A stretch of DNA of 53,687 bases from Actinomycetes bacterium (GCA_025463865.1 JAODBH010000218.1:1-53687), one strand, 5' to 3'; counted from the first letter of the stretch, positions 8,937-17,727 are shown. Numbers and translations are program-made. The notes: generated by a model not told the origin, from the sequence alone.

Positions 8937-10862
8937 ATGACCACCGTGTCCGACGCGATCCCCGAGGTCCAGGAGTCGCACCGGCGCGTCGACCTGCTGC
9001 AGCGCCCGGCGAAGTCGACGGGTTGGTGGAGCTGGTTCACGACCGTCGACCACAAGAAGATCGGCATCCTCTACGCGGCCACGTCGTTCGCGTTCCTGGT
9101 CATCGGCGGCATCGAGGCGCTGCTCATCCGCCTGCAGCTCGCGGGGCCGAACGGCAAGGTCCTCACCGCGGCGATGTACAACCAGCTCTTCACCATGCAC
9201 GGCACCACGATGGTGTTCCTCATGGGAATGCCGATGGCCGTCGCCTTCGGCAACTACCTGATCCCGCTCATGATCGGCGCCCGGGACGTCGCGTTCCCGC
9301 GGCTCAACATGTTCGGGTACTGGGTGTTCCTCGTCGGCGGCCTCTTCATCTACTCGTCGTTCCTGCCGTGGAACGGTGGCGCGCCGAACGCGGGTTGGTT
9401 CGGCTACACGCCGCTCTCGAGCGCGCCGATCGGCAACGGGTTCCTGCCGGGCCACGGCGCCGACTTCTGGGCCGTCGGTCTCGTGATGCTCGGCATCGGG
9501 TCCACCACGTCCGCGATCAACTTCATCGTCACCGTGCTCAACATGCGCGCGCCGGGGATGACGTTCCTGCGGATGCCCGTGTTCGTGTGGATGATGCTCG
9601 TGACCGCGTTCCTCACGCTGTTCGCGATCCCCGTCGTCACCGGCGCGCTGATCATGGTCTACATGGACCGCAACTGGGGTTCGAACTTCTTCAACGCGGC
9701 CATCGGTGGCGATCCGCTGCTCTATCAACACCTGTTCTGGATCTTCGGCCATCCCGAGGTGTACATCCTCATCCTCCCGGCGATGGGCATCATCTCGGAG
9801 ATCCTGCCGGTGTTCTCCCGCAAGCCGCTGTTCGGCTACACGGTCGTGGTGTTCTCCGGCATCGCCATCGGCTTCATGGGTTGGGGCGTGTGGGCCCACC
9901 ACATGTTCGCCACCGGCCTGGGGCCGATCGCGGTGTCCGCGTTCGGGCTCTCCACCATGCTCATCGCGGTCCCGACGGGCGTGAAGATCTTCAACTGGCT
10001 GGGCACGGTGTGGGGCGGCGCGTTGCGGCTCAACACCCCGATGCTGTTCGCGCTCGGGTTCATCGCCATGTTCACGATCGGTGGGCTCTCGGGCGTGCTC
10101 CACTCGGTGGTCCCGGCCGACACCCAGCAGACCGACACCTACTTCGTCGTCGCCCACTTCCACTACGTGCTCTTCGGCGGCACCGTGTTCGGCTTCTTCG
10201 GCGGGGTCTTCTACTGGTTCCCGAAGGTCTACGGCCGGATGATGAACGACCGGCTCGGCAAGTGGACCTTCTGGATCCTCCTCGTCGGCTTCAACCTGAC
10301 CTTCTTCCCGATGCACATCCTCGGGCTCGAGGGTCAGCCCCGGCGCACCTACCGCTACGGCGCCGGGCTCGGCTGGGACCTGATGAACCGGATCGCGTCG
10401 GTCGGAGCGTTCATCATCGCCCTCGGCGTCCTGCTCCTCCTGATCAACCTGTGGGTGAGTCGCAAGCACGGGCAGCTGGCCGGTGACGACCCGTGGGACG
10501 GGCGCACGCTCGAGTGGTCGACCCCGTCGCCGCCACCGGAGTACAACTTCGCCGAGGTCCCCGAGGTCGAGGCCCGTGACGACTTCTGGCACCGCAAGTA
10601 CACCGAGGACGACCGCGGCCTGCTGGTCCGGCTCCCGAGCGGTGCGGCCGAGTCGACCGGGCCGGCCGACGCCGAGGCCGCGCACCACATCCACCTGCCG
10701 TCGCCTTCGTACTACCCGCTCGTGCTGTCGCTCGGCCTACCGATCCTCGGCTACGCCGCGGTCTACCACGCGCTGTGGCTCGGCATCATCGGCGCGATCG
10801 TGCTGACGTTCGGTGCGTACGCCTGGGCCATCGAGCCCCCGACCGCGGAGGAGCCCCGATGA
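8937..10862 (+). CDS. ctaD: Cytochrome c oxidase subunit I, A1-type, with C-terminal extension
   Basis: Catalytic haem-copper subunit and proton pump. HPEVYI holds a CuB histidine, the D-channel glutamate and the cross-linked tyrosine, marking an A1-type enzyme. WAHHMF supplies two further CuB histidines, and AHFHYVLFGG and MHGTTMVFL supply the haem ligands. At 641 aa it exceeds the usual core of about 540. After PEYNFAEVPEVEARDDF there is a linker and two extra hydrophobic segments (YYPLVLSLGLPILGYAAVYH and WLGIIGAIVLTFGAYAW), resembling a fused accessory subunit. The stop overlaps the subunit III ATG. Confidence 0.96.
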   Translation: MTTVSDAIPEVQESHRRVDLLQRPAKSTGWWSWFTTVDHKKIGILYAATSFAFLVIGGIEALLIRLQLAGPNGKVLTAAMYNQLFTMHGTTMVFLMGMPMAVAFGNYLIPLMIGARDVAFPRLNMFGYWVFLVGGLFIYSSFLPWNGGAPNAGWFGYTPLSSAPIGNGFLPGHGADFWAVGLVMLGIGSTTSAINFIVTVLNMRAPGMTFLRMPVFVWMMLVTAFLTLFAIPVVTGALIMVYMDRNWGSNFFNAAIGGDPLLYQHLFWIFGHPEVYILILPAMGIISEILPVFSRKPLFGYTVVVFSGIAIGFMGWGVWAHHMFATGLGPIAVSAFGLSTMLIAVPTGVKIFNWLGTVWGGALRLNTPMLFALGFIAMFTIGGLSGVLHSVVPADTQQTDTYFVVAHFHYVLFGGTVFGFFGGVFYWFPKVYGRMMNDRLGKWTFWILLVGFNLTFFPMHILGLEGQPRRTYRYGAGLGWDLMNRIASVGAFIIALGVLLLLINLWVSRKHGQLAGDDPWDGRTLEWSTPSPPPEYNFAEVPEVEARDDFWHRKYTEDDRGLLVRLPSGAAESTGPADAEAAHHIHLPSPSYYPLVLSLGLPILGYAAVYHALWLGIIGAIVLTFGAYAWAIEPPTAEEPR

Positions 10863-11488
10863 CCGCCGAGCAGATCTCCATCGGCGCCGGACACGACGCG
10901 GAGCACACCGGCACCGGCGTGAGCAACACCAAGCTGGCGATCTGGCTGTTCCTCTCCTCCGACTTCCTCTTCTTCGGTGCGTTCATCTCGGCGTTCCTGC
11001 TCTATGCCGACCGCACCCCCGCAGGAGCGAAGCAGCTCACCGACGAGCTCAACATCCCGTTCACGTCGGCCACGTCGTTCATCCTGCTGATGAGCTCGCT
11101 CACCATGGTCCTGGCCCTGGCGGCGATCCAGCGGGGCGACCACCGCCGGGTGCGGATCTGGATCCTGGCCACCGCCCTGTTCGGTGCGGTCTTCATCGGC
11201 GGCCAGGTCTTCGAGTTCACCGAGTTCGTCCGCAACGGCTACGCCCTGCAGACCAGCACCCAGAGCAGCGCCTTCTTCGTGCTCACCGGATTGCATGGTG
11301 CCCACGTGACCATCGGTATCATCTGGTTGCTGTCACTGTGGGGCCTGAGCTCCCAGGGGCGGCTCAAGACGGCGGATGCACCGAAGGTCGAGCTCGCGGG
11401 CCTCTACTGGCACTTCGTCGATGTGGTCTGGATCGTGATCTTCACCGTCATCTACCTCATCACCCCTCTGACCCAAGGGACCAAATGA
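10859..11488 (+). CDS. ctaE: Cytochrome c oxidase subunit III
   Basis: Structural membrane subunit of the oxidase (209 aa) with five hydrophobic segments. Typical signatures are WLFLSSDFLFFGAF, GLHGAHVTIGI and YWHFVDVVWIVIFTVIYL. The short five-helix form is usual in actinobacteria. The ATG at 10859 overlaps the subunit I stop (ATGA); the track's earlier start (10775) reads through subunit I and is rejected. The stop overlaps the next gene's ATG, so expression of subunits I, III and IV is coupled. Confidence 0.95.
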   Translation: MTAEQISIGAGHDAEHTGTGVSNTKLAIWLFLSSDFLFFGAFISAFLLYADRTPAGAKQLTDELNIPFTSATSFILLMSSLTMVLALAAIQRGDHRRVRIWILATALFGAVFIGGQVFEFTEFVRNGYALQTSTQSSAFFVLTGLHGAHVTIGIIWLLSLWGLSSQGRLKTADAPKVELAGLYWHFVDVVWIVIFTVIYLITPLTQGTK

Positions 11489-11901
11489 GCGACCAGGACG
11501 CACCGTCGGGGAGCACGCTCGTCGAGCACATCGGTCCCGAGGGTGAGTACGAGGCCCCGGCCGAGCTGGGCCCGGAAGGCATCCTCCTGCCGGGTGAGCT
11601 CCACGCCCACCCGGACCCGTTGCAGTACGTGCTCATCGCGGTCTTCCTCTGCGCGGTCACCGCGGTCGAGGTGCTGCTCTATTACGCCGACGGCACCATC
11701 GCCACGTGGGCGCTCGTCACGCTGCTCCTTGCGCTGGCCTTCACCAAGTTCGTCACCGTCGCGGCCTACTACATGCACCTCAAGACCGACGCCAGGGTCT
11801 TCCGCAGGTTCTTCATCCTGGGTGGGATCGGCGCGCTCGTCATCTTTCTGATCGCGCTGACGACCCTGCACGTCTTCAGCGGCGGGTCATGGGCTGGCTG
11901 A
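11485..11901 (+). CDS. Cytochrome c oxidase subunit IV (prokaryotic type)
   Basis: Small membrane subunit (138 aa) of caa3 oxidases. A soluble acidic N-terminus precedes three hydrophobic segments: YVLIAVFLCAVTAVEVLLYY, ATWALVTLLLALAFTKFVTV and FFILGGIGALVIFLIALTTL. The stretch AAYYMHLKTDARVFRRFF matches the prokaryotic subunit IV family. The ATG overlaps the subunit III stop. The coding end overlaps the CtaG start by 13 nt. Identification rests on the family pattern plus position in the operon. Confidence 0.87.
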   Translation: MSDQDAPSGSTLVEHIGPEGEYEAPAELGPEGILLPGELHAHPDPLQYVLIAVFLCAVTAVEVLLYYADGTIATWALVTLLLALAFTKFVTVAAYYMHLKTDARVFRRFFILGGIGALVIFLIALTTLHVFSGGSWAG

Positions 11902-12788
11902 TCGGGGCGACGTCTCCGCTCGGCCCGGCCCACTTCCCGGCTTGGTCGCCGCACCCCGACGTCTGGCTGCTCGTGGCGCTGATCGGCGCCGGCTACGCGC
12001 TCGCCGTGACCCGGCTCGGGCCGCTGCACGCACCGGATCCGCACCACCCGGTCACCGGCCGACAGGCCACCGCGTTCTGCCTCGGTCTCCTGACCATGTG
12101 GATCGCCTCCGACTGGCCGGTCCACGACGTCGCCGAGAAGTCGCTCTACAGCATCCACATGGCGCAGCACATGGCCTTCACCTTCGTGGCCGCGCCCCTC
12201 TTCCTGCTCGGCACGCCCGCGTGGATGGCCCGGTGGATCCTGAGCCCGCGGTGGCTCTTCGCGACGGCCCGGTGGTTGTCCCGGTTCTTCCCCGCGGTGG
12301 TCATCTACAACGTCGTGTTGGTGCTCGCGCACTGGCCGGCGGTGGTGAACCTCACCATCGAGAACGGTCTCGCGCACTTCGTCGCGCACACGGTCATCCT
12401 GCTGTCGGGCCTCATCATCTGGATGCCCGTGTTCAGCCCGCTGCCGGAGATCCCGCGCTTCTCGCCGACGCTGGCGATGTTCTACCTGTTCCTCGAGTCG
12501 ATCCTCCCGACGATTCCCGCATCGTTCCTCACGCTCGGGAGCTCGCCGCTCTACAAGGTCTACGAGCGGGTACCGCAGCTCTACGGTCTCACCACCGTGG
12601 AAGACCAGCGCATCGCCGGCCTGGAGATGAAGCTCGGGGGCGGCCTGCTGATCTGGATGGCCATCGCTATCGTCTTCTTCCGGTGGGCGTCCGATGAGGA
12701 GCGCAAGGAGCGGGCATCCTCCGGCAAGCGACCGTCCCGCCACGCCGTCGACCGCGAGCTCAGCCAGATGGAGTTGACCAACCGATGA
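11889..12788 (+). CDS. ctaG: Cytochrome c oxidase assembly factor CtaG-like (caa3_CtaG)
   Basis: Polytopic membrane protein of the caa3_CtaG family, needed for copper-site assembly in caa3 oxidases. The 299 aa product has about seven hydrophobic segments and the histidine-rich motifs IHMAQHMAFTF, LAHFVAHTVI and SDWPVHDV, which are plausible copper-handling residues. ATG 11889 is chosen (MGWLIGATSPLG) because the upstream portion of the longer ORF overlaps subunit IV. The stop overlaps the next gene's ATG. Co-location with the subunits supports the role. Confidence 0.88.
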   Translation: MGWLIGATSPLGPAHFPAWSPHPDVWLLVALIGAGYALAVTRLGPLHAPDPHHPVTGRQATAFCLGLLTMWIASDWPVHDVAEKSLYSIHMAQHMAFTFVAAPLFLLGTPAWMARWILSPRWLFATARWLSRFFPAVVIYNVVLVLAHWPAVVNLTIENGLAHFVAHTVILLSGLIIWMPVFSPLPEIPRFSPTLAMFYLFLESILPTIPASFLTLGSSPLYKVYERVPQLYGLTTVEDQRIAGLEMKLGGGLLIWMAIAIVFFRWASDEERKERASSGKRPSRHAVDRELSQMELTNR

Positions 12789-13441
12789 CGACCACCGAAA
12801 CGCCCGAAGCGCCGCAGCCGCCTGCCGCGCCGGAGGACAACGCCACGCGACGGGAGGAGTTCAAGACCCGGTTCGTGCTGCCGCTGCTGCTGCCGATCGG
12901 CTCGGCGCTGCTGCTCCTGGTGCTCGTCCTCAGCATCTCCAAGCTCTTCCTCGCGGGTGGGAAGAGCTCATGGGTGACCGCCACGATCATCACGCTGATG
13001 ATCCTCGGCGGCGCGGCGTGCCTGTCGGCCGCCCGCCGCATGCGCTCGTCGTCGATGACCGTCCTCGTCGGGATCGTCGTCGTCCTGACCCTGCTCTCGG
13101 GGATGGTCGTGCTGGGCGCGAGCGGTGAGGAGAAGGTGGGCACGGGTTTCGTCGCGCCGGCCGGACCCGCGGTCCAGACGCTGAAGGTCGAGGCGCTCCC
13201 GAGCATCAAGTTCGACAAGACCCAGTACGACCTGGGCAAGGCCGGCGTCACCGAGGTCGACTACGGCGACGGCGGCGGCTCGCACACGCTGGTGTTCGCC
13301 GGCATCGACGGCTTCGAGCTCGCCGTCCCCGGCGGCCCGACGAAGGGCAAGATCGATCTGAAGGCGGGTACGTACACGATCTACTGCACCGTGCCCGGCC
13401 ACCGCGCCCAGGGGATGGAAGCCAAGGTCGTCGTCAAGTGA
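12785..13441 (+). CDS. Membrane-anchored cupredoxin (type-1 copper protein)
   Basis: A 218 aa protein with three predicted N-terminal membrane segments (about residues 30-53, 63-80 and 88-112) and an exported C-terminal plastocyanin/azurin-like domain. The type-1 copper ligands look complete: His in GGSHTLVF, then Cys, His and Met in YCTVPGHRAQGM. Such proteins carry single electrons. Its place as sixth gene of the oxidase operon suggests it feeds or accompanies the caa3 oxidase, but that is inference. Its stop overlaps the next cupredoxin's GTG. Confidence 0.83.
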   Translation: MTTTETPEAPQPPAAPEDNATRREEFKTRFVLPLLLPIGSALLLLVLVLSISKLFLAGGKSSWVTATIITLMILGGAACLSAARRMRSSSMTVLVGIVVVLTLLSGMVVLGASGEEKVGTGFVAPAGPAVQTLKVEALPSIKFDKTQYDLGKAGVTEVDYGDGGGSHTLVFAGIDGFELAVPGGPTKGKIDLKAGTYTIYCTVPGHRAQGMEAKVVVK

Positions 13442-13824
13442 TCGCCGGCCGCCGCGCGGCGGCGGTCGTCGGGATCGCGGTCGGCGCCCTCGGGTTGCTC
13501 GCGGCCTGTGGTGGCTCGAAGTCGAGCTACAAGCCGCCGTCCGGTGCCGCGGTCGCGACGCTCCGGCTCGACGCGGGCAACTTCTTCTTCACGCCGAAGA
13601 ACCCGTCCGAGCCCGCGGGCATCATCGAGATCGACCTCAAGAACGTGTCGGGCATCCAGCACACGCTGGCGATCTCGGGCGTCAAGGGCTTCGAGCTCAA
13701 GGTCAACAGCAAGGGCAGCACCGACGGCGAGAAGGTCGACCTGAAGACCGGCACCTACACCTTCTACTGCACGATCCCGGGCCATCGGGGCCAGGGCATG
13801 CAGGGCAAGCTCACCGTCAAGTAG
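13438..13824 (+). CDS. Lipoprotein cupredoxin (type-1 copper protein)
   Basis: A 128 aa lipoprotein: signal peptide with lipobox LLAAC, then a single cupredoxin domain. Ligands: His in IQHTLAISG, and Cys, His and Met in YCTIPGHRGQGM. It is a diverged tandem copy of the preceding gene's C-terminal domain (both end KGK..LKAGTYT- or VDLKTGTYT-like followed by the copper loop). The GTG start overlaps the upstream stop. Its coding end overlaps the convergent lipid-kinase gene by 8 nt. Probable extracellular electron carrier; partner inferred from context. Confidence 0.85.
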   Translation: MIAGRRAAAVVGIAVGALGLLAACGGSKSSYKPPSGAAVATLRLDAGNFFFTPKNPSEPAGIIEIDLKNVSGIQHTLAISGVKGFELKVNSKGSTDGEKVDLKTGTYTFYCTIPGHRGQGMQGKLTVK

Positions 13825-14773
13825 GCGGTCCGGCGAGGGGTTCGGCGTCGGGTACCGGCGCCAGGGCCGGGACCACCATCCGCAGCGCGCCGCGTGTGCC
13901 TTCGAGGCGGGCCGGCAGCGCGCCCGCGCTGTCGCCGCTCGCGTAGAGCTCGAGGGCGCCCTCGCCGGCTTCGATGCTTTCGATCTCCACGAGCCGTCCG
14001 CGCCAGGTCTGGACCTCGTCGCGGTCGACGTGACCGCCCTTGAACACCTGCGGGAACGTCCGCAGGAACCGCGCGCGCGACACCGGGCCGACGGCGATCA
14101 CGTCGAGCATGCCGTCATCGAGGGCTGCGTTCGGCGTCACTCGCATCCCGCCGCCGTACGAGCGGCTGTTGCCGACCGCGACGAGCCACGACTCGATCAT
14201 GTGGGCCTCGCCGTCGACGGTGAGCAGGAAGCGGCGCGGCTTGTAGGTGGCGAGGGTGCGGAGCATGGCGACGATGTAGAGGGTGGTGCCGCGGAGGCGT
14301 TGCACCCCGTTGGCCCACTCGTTCGCGGCGGCGTCGAAGCCGGTGCTCGCGACCGTGCAGAACCACGTTGGCGCCTCGTGTGGGGAGCGACCACCGGCCC
14401 ACGCCCGGCCGAGATCCACTCGGGCGATCCGGCCGGCTTCGAGCACCGCGAAGCTGTCGAGCGGATTGCCGACGTCGAAGCCGAGATGCCGGGCGAAGTC
14501 GTTGCCGGATCCGGACGGCACGAGCGCGAGCAGGCCGTCGGTCTCCGCCGCGATGCCCGCGAGCTCGCCGACGGTTCCGTCGCCGCCGCACGCGAGCACG
14601 CCGCGCCCGGCCGCGAACGCCTGGCGCGCGAGCGTGTGGCCGTGCTCCGCGCTCGTCGGCACCTGCAGGTCGATGTCGAGCGCGGAGGCCGCGCACGCCG
14701 CGTGCAGCTCGGGCAGGAGCTTGCGGGTCCGGCCCCGGCCGGCGGCGGGATTGACGATCGCGGTCCACTGCAC
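13817..14773 (-). CDS. Diacylglycerol kinase family lipid kinase (DagK/YegS-like)
   Basis: Phosphorylates diacylglycerol or a related lipid. The catalytic nucleotide-binding motifs are GGDGTVGE and VPSGSGNDFARHLG; AIVNPAAGRGRT marks the N-terminus. The GTG at 14773 gives 318 aa, the usual family length; the longer ORF adds residues encoded over the divergent uppS. A TAGATT element lies exactly 7 nt upstream of this GTG on the minus strand, suggesting a leaderless transcript. Substrate (diacylglycerol, ceramide or sphingosine) cannot be told from sequence. Confidence 0.88.
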   Translation of the reverse strand: MQWTAIVNPAAGRGRTRKLLPELHAACAASALDIDLQVPTSAEHGHTLARQAFAAGRGVLACGGDGTVGELAGIAAETDGLLALVPSGSGNDFARHLGFDVGNPLDSFAVLEAGRIARVDLGRAWAGGRSPHEAPTWFCTVASTGFDAAANEWANGVQRLRGTTLYIVAMLRTLATYKPRRFLLTVDGEAHMIESWLVAVGNSRSYGGGMRVTPNAALDDGMLDVIAVGPVSRARFLRTFPQVFKGGHVDRDEVQTWRGRLVEIESIEAGEGALELYASGDSAGALPARLEGTRGALRMVVPALAPVPDAEPLAGPPT

Positions 14774-14780
14774 CGCGGAG

Positions 14781-14812
14781 AATCTAGGGGGTCGACGGCG
14801 CAGGGGTAGCGT
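14781..14812. promoter_or_regulatory. Divergent leaderless promoters (lipid kinase / uppS)
   Basis: On the minus strand TAGATT (14786-14781) is 7 nt from the GTG at 14773. On the plus strand TAGCGT (14807-14812) is 7 nt from the GTG at 14820. The two -10 hexamers are 20 nt apart, so their upstream promoter regions must interpenetrate and RNA polymerase should occupy only one at a time. Confidence 0.5.
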
Positions 14813-14819
14813 GCCCGCC

Positions 14820-15545
14820 GTGGTCCGTGGCATCGACGCTTCCAACATCCCCAAGCACGTCGCCCTGGTCATGGACGGCAACGGGCGGTGGGCGCAGCGA
14901 CGAGGACTGAAGCGCACCGAGGGCCACGCGGCCGGCGAAGAAGCCCTGTTCGACACCGTGAACGGCGGCCTCGACCTCGGGCTGCAGTGGATGACGGTCT
15001 ACGCGTTCAGCACCGAGAACTGGCGCCGTCCGCTCGACGAGGTCCGGTTCCTCATGAACTTCAACGAATCGTTGCTGCTGCGTCGCCGCGACGAGCTGAA
15101 CGACCTCGGTGTGCGCATCCGCTTCATCGGCCGTCGCACCGGTCGCGTCCCGGGCCGTTTGCGCCGGCGCATCGAGGAGGCCGAGGAGCTCACCCGGGCG
15201 AACCGGCGGATGACGCTCACGTTCGCGTTCAACTACGGCGGTCGGGCCGAGCTCGTCGACGCGGTGCAGTCGATCGCGCAGGAGGTTCGCGATGGCCGGC
15301 TCGATCCCGGCCGGATCGACGACAAGGTGATCGCCCGCCACCTCTACGCGCCCGACATGCCCGACCCCGACCTCCTGGTGCGGACGTCGGGGGAGTACCG
15401 GGTCTCGAACTACCTCCTGTGGGAGAGCGCGTACTCCGAATTCGTCTTCACCGACGTGCTCTGGCCCGACTTCCGCCGCGAGCACCTCTTCGACGCCGTC
15501 CGCGAGTTCCAGCGCCGCAACCGCCGCTTCGGCGCCATCGAATGA
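14820..15545 (+). CDS. uppS: Isoprenyl (undecaprenyl) diphosphate synthase
   Basis: cis-Prenyltransferase that builds the polyprenyl diphosphate carrier for peptidoglycan and other envelope glycans. VMDGNGRWAQRRGL contains the catalytic Asp and phosphate-binding residues; YAFSTENWRRP, FNYGGRAE and the C-terminal RTSGEYRVSNYLLW are canonical. The start is taken as GTG 14820 because TAGCGT lies 7 nt upstream (leaderless), giving 241 aa; GTG 14811 is also in frame. The very long track ORF from 14283 is antisense to the lipid kinase and is rejected. RecO follows. Confidence 0.93.
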   Translation: MVRGIDASNIPKHVALVMDGNGRWAQRRGLKRTEGHAAGEEALFDTVNGGLDLGLQWMTVYAFSTENWRRPLDEVRFLMNFNESLLLRRRDELNDLGVRIRFIGRRTGRVPGRLRRRIEEAEELTRANRRMTLTFAFNYGGRAELVDAVQSIAQEVRDGRLDPGRIDDKVIARHLYAPDMPDPDLLVRTSGEYRVSNYLLWESAYSEFVFTDVLWPDFRREHLFDAVREFQRRNRRFGAIE

Positions 15546-15554
15546 TCGCAGAAC

Positions 15555-15560
15555 TACACT
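15555..15560 (+). promoter_or_regulatory. -10 element of a likely leaderless recO promoter
   Basis: TACACT is followed by 6 nt and then ATG 15567. It lies in the 21-nt gap after uppS, so recO may have its own promoter besides read-through. Confidence 0.45.
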
Positions 15561-15566
15561 CGTGTC

Positions 15567-16280
15567 ATGCCGTTGTACCGGGATCAGGGGGTGGTGCTGC
15601 GCACCATCAAGCTCGGGGAGGCGGACCGCATCGTCAACATCATGAGCCAGGGTCGGGGCAAGATCCGGGCCGTGGCCAAGGGTGTGCGCAAGTCGGGCAG
15701 CCGCTTCGGCGCCCGCCTCGAGCCCACGAGCCACATCGCCTTCCAGTGCTACGAGGGCCGAGAGCTCGACGTCGTCACGCAGGTCGAGACGATCGACGCG
15801 TTCCGGCCGTTGCGGGAGCACTACGGCTGCCTCACCCACGCGGTGGCGATGCTCGAGTCCGTCGACCAGGTCGCGCAGGAGGGGGAGCGCAACCTCGCGG
15901 TCTACCGGATGCTGGTGAACGCGCTCCGGACGCTGGCCGGCAACCCGACGCCCCTGGTGGCCACCGCCTTCTTCTGGAAGCTCCTCAGCCTGGAAGGCGT
16001 GCACCCGCAGCTGTCGGAGTGCGTCCGCTGCGGGGCTGACGAGGAGCCGTTTCCCGCGTTCGACCTCGCGGAGGGCGGGGTCCTGTGCAACGACTGCCGG
16101 GTCACCGGCCGTCGCCTCGACCCCGCGAGCCTCGTGCTGATGCGCCGCATGCTGGAGGGCGAGCTGCGCCGGGCGCTGGCCGAACCGCCGGGTCCGGTCG
16201 CCGACGACGTCGAGCAGCTCGCGGTCGCCGCGCTGGAGTACCACCTCGAACGCCGGTTGCGCAGCGCAAGCCTGCTCTGA
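15567..16280 (+). CDS. recO: DNA repair protein RecO
   Basis: Recombination mediator that loads RecA with RecF and RecR. The N-terminal OB fold starts LYRDQGVVLRTIKLGEADRIV, the family signature. The C-terminal helical part has a zinc site, CVRCGADE plus CNDCR. At 237 aa the length is normal. It lies between uppS and glyS, as in many actinobacteria. ATG 15567 is 6 nt downstream of a -10-like hexamer. Confidence 0.94.
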   Translation: MPLYRDQGVVLRTIKLGEADRIVNIMSQGRGKIRAVAKGVRKSGSRFGARLEPTSHIAFQCYEGRELDVVTQVETIDAFRPLREHYGCLTHAVAMLESVDQVAQEGERNLAVYRMLVNALRTLAGNPTPLVATAFFWKLLSLEGVHPQLSECVRCGADEEPFPAFDLAEGGVLCNDCRVTGRRLDPASLVLMRRMLEGELRRALAEPPGPVADDVEQLAVAALEYHLERRLRSASLL

Positions 16281-16323
16281 TCGCGGGTGGCGCAATCGCG
16301 GCGGGTGGTCCGGAACCCGCCGG

Positions 16324-16329
16324 TAGGCT
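16324..16329 (+). promoter_or_regulatory. -10 element of a likely leaderless glyS promoter
   Basis: TAGGCT is followed by 8 nt and ATG 16338. This supports that ATG over the GTG at 16287 used by the ORF track. Confidence 0.45.
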
Positions 16330-16337
16330 GCGGCCAT

Positions 16338-17651
16338 ATGGCCAACCCCGACCGCATGGACACGATCGTCAATCTCGCCAAGCGCAGAGGTCTGGTCTTC
16401 CCGTCCTCCGACATCTACGGCGGCTTCCGCTCCACCTGGGACTACGGGCCGCTCGGCGTCCTGCTCAAGCGCAACGTCAAGGATGCCTGGTGGCGTTCGA
16501 TGGTGCAGCTGCGTGACGACGTCGTCGGCCTCGACTCCGCCATCCTCATGGCCCCCGCGGTCTGGGAGGCGAGCGGCCACTTGGCCACGTTCACCGACCC
16601 TCTCGTCGACTGCAAGGTCTGCAAGGAGCGCTTCCGCGCCGACCAGCTGCCGGATTCGGGCGCGTGTCCGAACTGCGGGTCGAAGGACTCGTTCACCGAG
16701 GCCCGCAACTTCAACCTGATGTTCAAGACCCACGTGGGCCCGGTGGAGGACGAGGGCGCGGTGGCCTACCTGCGGCCCGAGACGGCCCAGGGCATCTTCG
16801 TCAACTTCGCCAACGTGCTCACCACGAGCCGCAAGAAGCCGCCGTTCGGCATCGCCCAGATCGGCAAGTCGTTCCGCAACGAGATCACCCCTGGCAACTT
16901 CATCTTCCGCACGCGCGAGTTCGAGCAGATGGAGATGGAGTTCTTCGTCCCGCCCGACGAGAGCGAGCAGTGGTTCGAGTACTGGTGCGCCGAGCGCTAC
17001 CGCTGGTACACCGACCTCGGCATGCCCGAGGAGATGCTGCGCCTGCGCCCGCACGAGGAGTCGGAGCTCTCGCACTATTCGACCGGCACCTCGGACGTCG
17101 AGTTCCAGTACCCGTGGGGTTGGGGCGAGCTCGAGGGCATCGCCAAGCGCACCGACTACGACCTCAAGCAGCACGCGAAGTTCTCGGGCAAGGATCTGAG
17201 CTACTTCGACCAGGAGAACGACACGCGCTACGTCCCCTACGTGGTCGAGCCCGCGGCCGGCGCCGACCGCGCGACCCTGGCGTTCCTCCTCGCGGCCTAC
17301 GACGAGGAGGAGGTCAAGGGGGAGAAGCGGGTCGTCCTGCGCCTTCACCACCGCCTCGCGCCGAACAAGGTGGCCGTCCTGCCGCTCTCGAAGAACGAGA
17401 GGCTCACACCCCGGGCGCAGGAGATCGCGGCCATGGTGCGGGCCGAGTACCAGATCGACTACGACCAGTCGGGTGCCATCGGCCGCCGGTACCGTCGCCA
17501 GGACGAGGTCGGCACGCCGTATTGCGTCACCGTCGACTTCGAGACCCTCGACGACGACGCGGTGACGGTCCGCGAGCGCGACACGATGGCCCAGGACCGC
17601 ATTCCGGTCACCGGCCTGATCGCCTACCTGCGGGACCATCTCTCGGGTTGA
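16338..17651 (+). CDS. glyS: Glycyl-tRNA synthetase (alpha2, class II)
   Basis: Charges tRNA-Gly. The 437 aa single-chain dimeric form is the type used by actinobacteria. N-terminal [16 protein letters not shown], motif 2 region [24 protein letters not shown] and the C-terminal anticodon domain ([18 protein letters not shown]) are canonical. A zinc-type insertion with CKVCK and CPNCGSK is present. ATG 16338 matches the usual N-terminus and sits 8 nt from a TAGGCT element; 17 extra residues in the track ORF are not conserved-looking. Confidence 0.96.
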   Translation: MANPDRMDTIVNLAKRRGLVFPSSDIYGGFRSTWDYGPLGVLLKRNVKDAWWRSMVQLRDDVVGLDSAILMAPAVWEASGHLATFTDPLVDCKVCKERFRADQLPDSGACPNCGSKDSFTEARNFNLMFKTHVGPVEDEGAVAYLRPETAQGIFVNFANVLTTSRKKPPFGIAQIGKSFRNEITPGNFIFRTREFEQMEMEFFVPPDESEQWFEYWCAERYRWYTDLGMPEEMLRLRPHEESELSHYSTGTSDVEFQYPWGWGELEGIAKRTDYDLKQHAKFSGKDLSYFDQENDTRYVPYVVEPAAGADRATLAFLLAAYDEEEVKGEKRVVLRLHHRLAPNKVAVLPLSKNERLTPRAQEIAAMVRAEYQIDYDQSGAIGRRYRRQDEVGTPYCVTVDFETLDDDAVTVRERDTMAQDRIPVTGLIAYLRDHLSG

Positions 17652-17712
17652 CGCCCCGCGGTGCCCGGGCTCGCCGTCCGCTTCCCGATGGCCGCCAGGC
17701 GCTCGAGGCCCC

Positions 17713-17718
17713 TATCCT
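17713..17718 (+). promoter_or_regulatory. -10 element for the RDD membrane protein gene
   Basis: TATCCT is followed by 9 nt and ATG 17728, consistent with a leaderless or nearly leaderless transcript. Confidence 0.4.
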
Positions 17719-17727
17719 CTGGTTCTC

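Noticed and set aside
8628-10694. 688-aa minus-strand ORF over the oxidase genes
   Set aside because: Charged, Asp/Glu/Arg/His-repetitive translation typical of a GC-rich antisense frame; the plus strand holds subunits II and I.
14283-14819. Long in-frame N-terminal extension of UppS (track ORF from 14283)
   Set aside because: It lies antisense to the lipid kinase gene and has low-complexity Ser/Ala/Arg-rich sequence; the leaderless promoter and family length support GTG 14820.
14784-17639. 951-aa minus-strand ORF over uppS, recO and glyS
   Set aside because: Antisense shadow of three clear genes with no family-like motifs.
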